The notes under the pieces were generated by a model that saw only the letters and a list, made by a program, of their open reading frames with translations, ran no database searches and had not been told where the DNA came from. 64,000 nt of DNA, from contig NC_091145.1 of assembly GCF_041381155.1 (NCBI RefSeq), forward strand, positions 41,381,697-41,445,696, in the 5' to 3' direction. Source of the stretch: Argopecten irradians. Its lineage: Eukaryota; Mollusca; Bivalvia; Pectinida; Pectinidae. Positions within the stretch are counted from its first letter, which is position 1; the number at the start of each line of letters is the position of its first letter. Position numbers and translations under genes: made by a program. Below are positions 56,701 to 64,000 of this stretch, piece by piece.

Positions 56701-59700
56701 CGAGGTGTTCGATTGATTTTCCTTTGTCTGAGGGTGGTCTGTAGTATGCGCCTACTGTTAGGTTATGTGAATTTGTCATGTTGATGTTAATATATATAGA
56801 TTCGTTGTCTGTGTCTAGTTCTTTTGCATGTTCTGAGTGGTATGCATTTGTTACTGCTATCAGAACTCCACCGTGGCTTTGTCCTTTTTTGTTTGGAGTT
56901 CTGTCTTTCCTGTATGTTGTGTAGGAGTGTGATGGGAAATATTCGTGGGATGGGATGTTATTGTTGAGCCATGTTTCTGTACCTATTACTATGTCCGGTT
57001 TGAGTGTGTGAAGCAGGTGTTCCAGTTCGGGTTTTTTATTGGAGATGGATTGGAAATTAATGGTAGCTATCCTAGTGGGTTTGATGAATCTGTTGTTTGT
57101 GTTGGGCGAGGTGGTTTGTTTTTTTGGTGAGGAGGATGCTTTGGGAGGACCGGGACTTTTAGGGTCATCACTACTGGAGAGGGTGCTTGTGTCATGTAGG
57201 TGTGAAAATTTGTTTGAGATATCAGTTGGGGATGTATCAAAGAGTGTGGAGGAGAAATTTGGAAGACCACAGTTTAGGCAATCCCAGGTTACACCACTGT
57301 GATCCAAGTGCTTGAGTTGGGATTTATTTATCCCTTGGCAGTCAACATGGTACCAAACGTTGCAGGTGTCGCAACACACTGCATTTGATTTCCATGTCAC
57401 TGCCTTCGAGCATGTGCCACAGGGGTATCTGGGAGTCCTCGGACCGGGGTTTAGTTCAGTATCAGAAGCAATGGAGAGAAGAAGGATGAAAAGATAATTA
57501 CTACTGGCTCTGTGTATATGTCCAGACATTCACTCAAGACTCCAGGATCATGAAGAACTACGTCAATTTTGCCACCATAATTATACATTTTATATTGGAC
57601 ATCCAGAACATTTTTTAAATGACCATGTGTTTCGTCTTTTTCGGACTGCGGAGGTGCAGCAAAGTATTAAGTATATAATTGTTGATGAGGCACATTGCAT
57701 ACATCTTTGGGGAGATGAATTCCGTAAGGACTTTATCAACATTCAAAAATTAAGAGCAGTCTTTCCAAGTGGTAAGTTAAATGCATACAAACTCACTGTG
57801 TATATCGATATCGTATATCGGTATTTATCATGGTCAGATAAAGAACATGTACATGCATACATGTATGACTATAATATCAGAAAGCATGCACAACACTGTC
57901 AATTGCACTCTATCTTTAGAGGTCTGCCACTTCAATGGAAAGAAAAAGAGCAAAGACAGAGGTAAAATACTGACAAAAAGTATTGTTTATTTATAATAAT
58001 TAAGTTTTTAGAACAACAAAAAGTCACTTCAGATGCATTATAATTTAATATATTTAGATACATGCATAGATGCAAAGAGTTTGCAATATCAGAAAGACTG
58101 TATCCTTAATTAAAACTTTTACAGACATACAGTTGATACAATTAAAATATATATATATTCACATTTTATGCAGTGTTTTTACCAATAGAATTTACTATAC
58201 AAATGACCATTATAATCAATGATACTCTCAACACTTTCTCACTTGTGTAACTAAGTACATGTAATGTAATTATATCTACATCCTTACATTAATACATGTA
58301 TACATATTGTACAATTTCCTATGATTATATTTACATAATTTATCATTGCTAAGTATTTTTATCTTATGTATATACAGCTTATTAATTTCTTATATTTTTT
58401 GATCATGTATGTGAACATGCTGCATTGCTTTCTGTCAGAATTATGATTGAATTAAAAATATGTCAAAGTTCCCAATGATTAATAATTGATCAATCTGTAA
58501 CGAGATATAAAATCCTATTATTTCATTATAAAGGGTGACGTGATGTCTGGGATCAAATCCCTCTTAAGGGAGAGACCCTAATATCTCACACTTTATACAG
58601 ATTATCAAATTAATGAGGGAACACTAATTATAATTATGATGACACGTTTTTGTTTTTAGCAAAAGTATTAGCACTGACTGGAACTGCTGGTAAAAAAACT
58701 ATTGAATCAATTTCTTGCAATCTTTTGATGGACCAATTTGTTCTCATTAAATCCTCATTATGTAGAACAAACATTAAATTGAACTTTAAAAAGCGTCCCT
58801 CAAATAAGGACAATGAAAGTTCCTACCTGTCAATCATAAGGCCAATTATTCAAGAACTTTTGACTAATGACGAATTTCCAAAAACTGTTGTTTATTCAAA
58901 ACTGAAGTGGTGTGGTTTTGCATATGAGGAATGTGTAAGGACAAATCCAGAGTTGAAACCCAAGGTAGCTCAGTTTCATTCACCATGTACATCTGATGTA
59001 AGTTGATTTAAAAATTACCTTAAACTTGAAATCAAACACTGTTTGCAAAGTATATTGATAACATGAAAGTCAAACAATTTGAAACTTAATTTTCACATGA
59101 TTATTAATGCATAGTCTAATTCAAGTAAAGTGAAATTGAGGTCTTAAAAGGGAGAGGGACGATGACAGGGTCAAATACGGTATGCAAAGAAAAAAATATC
59201 ATTACTATCTAAAGTATCTTTCAATTTTGGTGAACTTGATAAGTTAATATAAACATATTTATTATCTTCTTAGGTATAAATAAACAGATGTTTGATTACA
59301 AGGAATGTTATAGTTATTGCATTGATTTTACTTCACTTTGTTTTTACTTTTTTGTATTTCTGAATGAATTATCATAACATGTGGAGTCATGGATAGCAGA
59401 ACTGGGGAAAAATTATGGCAAATACAGTATTTGTATAACTTAAATTGTCTTTAAAGGTTCATATGATATTGGAAAAAATTGTTTGATAAAAGTATAATCC
59501 TTGTTCAATATGATGATAAGATAAATTGCAGCTCATTCAAAATTGATGAGCTCACACATGTACAGGTTATATTCAAAATCAGTAATCATGTAAAGTTTCA
59601 ATGTAACATTGCCTTTAGCTTAATTATAATGTGATCTTGAAATTGAACATGTGAAGTGTTTTAAGCCTAATAATCCTTTCAGAGTAGATATTATCATGTT

Positions 59701-60965
59701 AAGTTGTCTGATAGAATCTATATGTTTAGCAAATTGACTTGTTATTGTATTGGTAGATGAAAGATGATGTTTTGAAGAACTTCAGTAGCCCCAATGGAGA
59801 AATTCGTTTGTTGTTTGCCACAGAGGCATACAGCATGGGGACAGATGTGGAAGACATCAGGAGAATAATTCATTTAGGTGTACCTTCATCATTGGAAAGT
59901 AAGATATGTACAAATACTGTAACACAACATTTCACAGTCATTATTCACATGCTCAGCATTAATAAGAATAACAAAATCATTAGAATAATAAAGTAAAAGA
60001 AAACTACTTTGGTTTGCACACAACACATTATTTCTTTTTGGGAGGTCTCTCGTTAAGACCAATATTGACGTCATTATTTTGTGCATACAATTTACACTGT
60101 TTTTTTCTTTCTTGAAAAGTATGACGTTAATTACTCTCGCAAACACATGACACCACATGTACAATCAGTGCAAGTCTACCCTCAACTAAGTAATCCTGAC
60201 ATTTAAGCATTATTCTCAATTTCTTACTTTAATTAATATCTTGTGGTTTTGTGAAGTCATAGACAGAAAATAGAAGGGAGTCATCGACTTTTATATATGT
60301 TCTTAGATCCATTGGATTTTGTTTCTCTACATATAATTCATTTTTTAACAATATGTATTTACAGAAACTAATATTTTGAAAAATGTATTTACACTTCACA
60401 GCATATCTAACAAGAAGTAGGACGAGCAGGCAGAGATGGGCAAATGGCTGAGGCAATTACATATTTTAACAATAGTGATATTGCTACAAATGTACCAATT
60501 GACCAAGCAGTTAGGGATATCTGCTCTACGAAGTTATGTCGATGGGAATTCCTGTGTTCCTACTTTGACTGCAATAAGGATGATTACCCTCACCTCCATA
60601 ACTGCTGTGACACCTGTAGCGGACACTGCCAGTGCAGTGAATGTTTTGTGTCAGATATTGACTACATGTATATGTTTGATAACTCTGAATTACTAACAGA
60701 TGAGATCTGTGTTAATGCAGATATTGCTAGTATAATATACAATACCCTGTTGGGATATTTCTCAGAGGAGAATGCAGTCTACAAAGTGCCAAATCCACCT
60801 TTCTATACCGGATTAACAACAGAATTAGCTGCATTAGTTGCAAACAAATACCCCGTTTATGATACCAAACACTCTGTTTTATGTAAGGCAAACCATTTAA
60901 GTGAAAGGTATGCAGATAACATTGCAAGTATCGTAAAACATGTGAGCAGTGTTGGTCCAAAATAA
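53748..60965 (+). CDS. RecQ-like superfamily 2 DNA helicase, 5 exons, with a frame break in exon 5
   Basis: Exons: 53748-54053, 57546-57771, 58660-58997, 59757-59898, 60402-60965, all GT-AG and phase-consistent up to exon 5. Motif 0 is 'YLKPGQIQC' (33-41), motif I 'LPTGYGKS' (56-63), motif II DEAH (149-152) in 'IVDEAHCIHLWGDEF', motif III 'ALTGTAG', motif V 'LFATEAYSMGTD', motif VI 'QEVGRAGRDG', then a Cys-rich segment ('CCDTCSGHCQCSEC') in the position of the RecQ zinc-binding region. Length ~525 residues; no HRDC domain is seen. RecQ proteins unwind DNA 3'-5' with ATP. It belongs to the divergent RecQ-like group common in molluscs and cnidarians, not the canonical RECQ1/BLM/WRN genes. One extra base at about 60408-60410 puts 'TYL' and 'QEVGRAGRDG' in different frames, so it is either a recent pseudogene or contains a sequencing error. 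A LINE sits antisense in intron 1. It converges on the DUF6589-type gene. Confidence 0.85.
54218..55063 (-). pseudogene. LINE protein, C-terminal part after the in-frame TAG
   Basis: The same reading frame continues for about 280 codons to a TAA at 54218-54220. It contains the RT catalytic 'LRLFADDSIIYK', 'HPDKCNVIS', 'YLGLTLQNNLQWDKHI' and the thumb-like C-terminus 'KALVRPKLEYCSSIWDPH'. As the catalytic Asp-Asp is beyond the stop, a protein ended at the TAG could not work as an RT; apart from this codon the frame is intact, so inactivation is recent. Confidence 0.85.
55064..57529 (-). CDS. LINE protein, main part: signal-2A, PHD finger, endonuclease, RT palm
   Basis: 821 codons up to a TAG at 55064-55066. 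Residues 12-22 are hydrophobic (YLFILLLSIAS), followed at once by DTELNPGP (23-30), a canonical 2A recoding motif. A PHD-type finger covers Cys37, Cys40, Cys53, Cys56, His61, Cys64, Cys84, Cys87. The AP-endonuclease spans about 150-385 ('ATINFQSISNK', 'IGTETWL', 'ISGDFNLPHIDW', 'GKSDHD'). The RT region includes 'YKKGDKYNPANYRPISL', 'HGFRPSRSCETQL', 'DFAKAFDKVPH' and 'LQGTCLGPILFLIYINDL'. By family, the protein nicks DNA and copies its RNA at the target. The stop falls between the LIYINDL and FADD RT motifs. Confidence 0.92.
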   Translation of the reverse strand: MSGHIHRASSNYLFILLLSIASDTELNPGPRTPRYPCGTCSKAVTWKSNAVCCDTCNVWYHVDCQGINKSQLKHLDHSGVTWDCLNCGLPNFSSTLFDTSPTDISNKFSHLHDTSTLSSSDDPKSPGPPKASSSPKKQTTSPNTNNRFIKPTRIATINFQSISNKKPELEHLLHTLKPDIVIGTETWLNNNIPSHEYFPSHSYTTYRKDRTPNKKGQSHGGVLIAVTNAYHSEHAKELDTDNESIYININMTNSHNLTVGAYYRPPSDKGKSIEHLEDSINRIGQNNNTITYISGDFNLPHIDWHTNTTIPSTPQPKLHQHLLNIINDKSLTQTTASPTRGEHILDLTLTNRPSIINKQEILPPLGKSDHDIVYTEIDVRLKKIRRPPRDILIYNKANWDNIKTDLEQLNTQLDERSNDNIEEIWHSFKTTLNKSIDKNIPTKHITHKSKLPWITRPIRQLINKSKRLHKQHKSNPEIKHKYKATKSELQKQTRNAYLNYLEKMITDIPIDEPRSSHPDKKHNPKKLFSYIKTTKKENSDITALRKDGHLLTDTTDKANILNQQFQSAFTQEQNTTIPDKGPSPHPIMPDIHITQQGIHKLLNNINPHKATGPDNIHGRILKELKDITAPILTKIFTCSLTTGTLPHDWKHANVNPIYKKGDKYNPANYRPISLTCITCKLMEHIITSATMSHLENNNILYDKQHGFRPSRSCETQLATFIHDLTQNHNNNTQTDIIIMDFAKAFDKVPHKRLQYKLKYYGITGNTHAWITDFLSHRTQTVILEGKHSHKIPVTSRVLQGTCLGPILFLIYINDLHEYMKQ
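57772..60401 (+). other. Helicase introns 2-4
   Basis: Introns at 57772-58659, 58998-59756 and 59899-60401. They are AT-rich with no tandem arrays and no recognisable elements, in contrast to the demethylase introns. I looked for a micro-exon between 59899 and 60401 that would avoid the frame problem at motif VI and found none. Confidence 0.6.
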
Positions 60966-61360
60966 TAATACCGGGTATTTACATTTACAGTGCAGCGAAA
61001 TGAGTGCAGATGGTCAAACCAAGAAGCTTCATTTACTACTTTTAGAGTGACTTCTTCAGACATGTTTTCAACTGAACATATTTATAAAGTACATGTATTT
61101 AAACAATAATTATTACAGTGCACACATTCTGTGCTGTTGCTAATATCTGTAAAAACATCATACATACTTCTCATGTCTTTTAAATGATTTTCACAGCTAA
61201 TTCATCAAAACATGTGGTTTTCAATTCATCATTGAAGAAAAAAATTATAACAACTTGTTAATTGGTTGCTAAAGAGTGTTTGCATCCATCTTAACCTTAG
61301 ATATTTAATTTTAACTGGAGCACAGGAATATCATATGTACAATACTAAGTATTATCTTAT
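60966..61360. other. Intergenic region between convergent helicase and DUF6589 genes
   Basis: Only 395 bp separate the two stop codons. AT-rich, with no AATAAA noticed for the plus strand and an ATTAAA on the minus strand at about 61354-61359, very close to the DUF6589 stop. The 3' ends of both transcripts probably overlap. Confidence 0.5.
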
Positions 61361-64000
61361 TTAATTTCCTAATTCTGTAACAACTGCATGTGTCCTACTA
61401 CTAATCCACTCATGAAAGTGATCAACATTTAGGTAGTCCAACATTGTTTTGGGCATCTTTATGAATGAATTGTGGTATCTTCCAGGTTGTTTCTGAAAGG
61501 GCTGTACCTGCTGCAAGTCCTTTACCAGAACCAGTTCGTCATCAAAATATGAACCCTTTTGGTGGTTTTTTGCCCTTTCTTTAACATTTGACTGAGAATC
61601 GTACCTTTCTGATAGTGATTTTAAGCATGACAGGCCTCTTGTGCGCATTGCGATGTTGCTTGCAGATTTGTTTGAGTACATATGTTTCATATGTTTCTTA
61701 ATATCTTTGACAAGGTACTCCATCTGTAAATCCGCTGGAATATGTGAATGAGGTGCACCATTTGTGTTTACAAACAAAGAATGAACAACTTTTGTTGATT
61801 CATTCTCTGAGAGTAAACCCAGATGCTGCACCAAGAACCTATGGCACTCGAGTGCATATTTACTATTATTGCTTTTTGCCTTGAATATTGCCATACATTG
61901 TTTCATTACTCTTATGAGTCTGTCCCTATCAGGTAACTTGCATAAGTCTATAAGTTCCTTATAGACAAGACCCATTTCAATAACAACATTTGCATAATTG
62001 AAGACAGCATCTGGTACATGTATGTCTGGTGAAGTTGCCTGCTTTTTAATAATAGGCACATGGATAATTTTGCCCGAAGATAGTTCCAAGGTCACAAACT
62101 GTCCATCATCTAGAAGGAAATAGAATTTCTGATGGAATTGTATTCATGGATTTGATGGTAATTCTATTATATATCACTATTAATAGACTTCATAATTCAA
62201 ACAATGAAAAATTAAGTTAAAAGCCATTCATTTTTTATCTTTATCTTAATATTAGATGAATTAATTATGGCAACATTCAAATAGTCAATATATCATATGT
62301 ACATGTATATTTCATTTTGTTTCATTCATATATTTCATGAAAAATGTGTTTCTCACCAACGACATCTTTTGTTGTTGTTTGGCATTCCTTTGACAGTATT
62401 AGATCGTCAACAAGTTGACCAAACGTTGTAAAAACCCATCTTTTCTTCACCTGCAATATTGAAGAAAGTTTAAGCATTTAAGCAAGTTTGAATTTTCATT
62501 AATGGAGAATTATCTAGTGACAATGTAGAATAAGTTTATCTGATGATTTGCCTTGTCTTTAGCACACAATATTTGCTGACGACAGACTCCATGAATAAAA
62601 TGATTGGGTCATTTTACCAATGTCAAACTTTGAATATTTTGATTTGATAAATAATACTTCAGATTTTAGAGTTGTTCTGTTACCAGAGTACTTCAGTACC
62701 CCAGAACTTTGATTTTATGTTGGATTTGTAACAGATTATTGATGCTGGATAATAAAGTCCTGCTGTCAGCGAGATCATACATCTATTTTTTCATCTCTTA
62801 TCGTGGTGACAGTACAAGAGTTGTTATGATTACAAAATAAAGGAAGCCATGTACTTGTTTTGAATTACCTCATCGTTTTCAAACTTTGGAGGAACATGTT
62901 TCTTCAGTGGGGAATAGATGTCTTCCATTCCGAAGAAGTTTCGAACCATCTCGACTAAATGTGCATCAACAAAGCTGATGATGAAGTCTTTGTCTGCATC
63001 ATAGGCCTTCCTTACATCCTCATCAAAGTTGGTTCTCATTAGGCGATCGACTTCACATTTCAGGGTACCAAGCTCCTTTGCACTGCTGGCTTTAAACAAT
63101 ATTTTGTTGAAGCATATTAGAAAATTCATCAAAAGATGAAACATTTCAAATGTGATCGGTGAAAGGTGATCAAAACGGGTAAAAGCATCCGCTGCACCGG
63201 CTCTCAAGCATTTTGCTCCTGAAAACCTTTCCCTCGTAAGTTGATCCCCACCTATCTGGACTTTGGCCATTGGCTTGCCACTACTTGTAAAGGCTTCTTG
63301 TAGACTCTTTTCATAACTATCCAGGATAGACACCACCTAATAAAAGAAGACACTATGAAAGAATTTACCACTTTAATTTGTATGAATAGAAAGTTATAAT
63401 ATAACATGATTGATTTTTCTATGATAAAAATAAACAATTTTCCATGTTTTTTTTGATAAATTCAAACCCTGAAGTGCAATTTCTTTTACTGATATAACAA
63501 TTTAAATATTAGGTTTTTTTTTATAAAAAAGAGTGTTCTAAATAATTATAAATAAAAACAAAGAATAGTTATCATTTTCAGCTTCAGATAACAAACCTCA
63601 TCATATTTCTGTTCATTCTTATCTAGTGTTTCAAGGGGAACGACTTCTGTTTTGCAATAGTTCAACCGTTTTGTTGGTAAGTCGTCCGGAATCACATCTT
63701 CCATAAATGTCAAAGATGGCATAAATTTCACCGCGACCCTGGTGAAGAAGGAGGAAGAATTAAACTGTATGTACATGGCATTTTATTTGTAACTTACATT
63801 ATTAAATCTAGATGAAGCTAAAATATTAATATGCATCTATCTTACTAAATTGAATAAAAAGTCGTTGTACACATTACTAAAGCTATAAGAATGCCATTTT
63901 TTACATATAGGGTGCAACATTATTTACATGTATGTTGACTGTACCTGGCAATGAGAATTGTGTAAACTTGTCTGATACTGCATAAATCATCTTCATTGAC
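61361..64000 (-). CDS. DUF6589-type protein, 3' part (5' end beyond window)
   Basis: Exons on the minus strand: 64000-63945 (continues outside), 63738-63597, 63336-62869, 62450-62357, 62109-61361. All junctions are GT-AG, phases agree, and 502 residues are seen up to a TAA. Exon 2 in this order starts with 'ARVAVKFMPSLTFMEDVIPD', and exon 3 carries 'VQIGGDQLTRERFSGAKCLR' followed by 'AFTRFDHLSPITFEMFHLLM'. The GDQLT-R motif with the downstream FDxLxP.xxEMFH stretch is what I know from the DUF6589 family, widespread in cnidarians, molluscs and some fungi. Its function is not established; a link to mobile elements has been suspected because copies are numerous and patchy. The frame is intact and normally spliced. 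No signal or membrane segment. The name is from memory of the family, so moderate certainty. Confidence 0.7.

Larger units (their letters stand above)
54135..57530 (-). mobile_element. CR1-like LINE retrotransposon, nearly full-length, in helicase intron 1
   Basis: Minus-strand element from the start codon (57529) to an A tract at its 3' end (28 T on the plus strand, 54135-54162). One long frame codes for an N-terminal hydrophobic stretch with a 2A-type motif, a PHD-like zinc finger, an apurinic endonuclease and a reverse transcriptase. An in-frame TAG interrupts the frame. The 5' end is within ~20 bp of the helicase exon 2 acceptor, so little or no 5' untranslated region is present and the copy is probably slightly 5'-truncated. 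No clear target duplication, as is usual for the CR1 group; clade assignment is by overall domain plan. Confidence 0.9.

Noticed and set aside
54200-57500. Plus-strand frames inside the LINE region (up to 157 codons)
   Set aside because: They are the opposite strand of the LINE coding frame and have no domain of their own.
57546-57771. LINE insertion disrupting the helicase coding exon
   Set aside because: A good donor (TTTG/GTGAGT at 54053) and a phase-matching acceptor (CTCCAG/GAT at 57545) place the LINE inside an intron, and the joined protein fits the family spacing, so the insertion itself need not break the gene.

Overview
The window reads as nuclear DNA of an invertebrate, most likely a bivalve or other mollusc. 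The evidence is AT-rich sequence, intron-rich genes with GT-AG junctions, tRNA-derived SINEs with perfect 12-bp target duplications, a CR1-like LINE, and dispersed repeats with the 'GGCCTCTTGTTT' type of end that I associate with bivalve genomes. Roughly a third of the window is tandem repeat. The species cannot be named from sequence alone.

Layout. 1-8.7 kb: no convincing gene; a ~145-bp tandem repeat (about 0.96-3.65 kb), an inverted-orientation relative (5.9-6.65 kb), a 45-bp array and a 164-bp near-perfect palindrome. 9.0-10.9 kb: an intronless TRIM/RING E3 ligase gene (minus). 12.2-16.3 kb: a 31-bp satellite (~132 copies). 16.3-28.0 kb: further arrays, the largest a 66-bp satellite at 20.6-25.1 kb, plus MITE-like elements; no gene recognised. 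28.06-49.57 kb (minus): a complete 21-exon KDM7/PHF8-type histone lysine demethylase. I traced every exon with GT-AG junctions and one continuous frame of 951 codons: PHD finger, JmjC domain with the full His-Asp-His iron triad, charged linker and the conserved C-terminal tail. Its introns are full of arrays, SINEs and MITEs. 49.9-53.2 kb: an ACTTAAGT-rich 54-bp array, a 1.32-kb TIR element inserted into that array, and an 87-bp hairpin-bearing array. 53.75-60.97 kb (plus): a RecQ-like helicase gene in five exons, with a LINE in antisense in its first intron. 61.36 kb to the window end (minus): the 3' part of a DUF6589-type gene, convergent with the helicase gene.

Most notable observation: in the demethylase gene, tandem arrays have grown out of the splice junctions. 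At exon 7 a 39-bp unit, and at exon 9 a 49-bp unit, each contain the last exon bases plus the 5' splice site, so intron 7 holds about 15 and intron 9 about 53 near-identical donor sites. The exon 7 unit is 13 codons and open, so use of a later donor would lengthen the JmjC domain in steps of 13 residues; some later copies carry a better donor (CAG/GTAAGT) than the authentic one (CGG/GTAAGT). The acceptor of exon 21 is also duplicated.

Other points: the LINE carries an N-terminal hydrophobic segment directly followed by a 2A-type motif; the helicase has a one-base frame break just before motif VI; and the RecQ-like plus DUF6589 pair could be parts of one mobile or co-inherited unit, which is inference.
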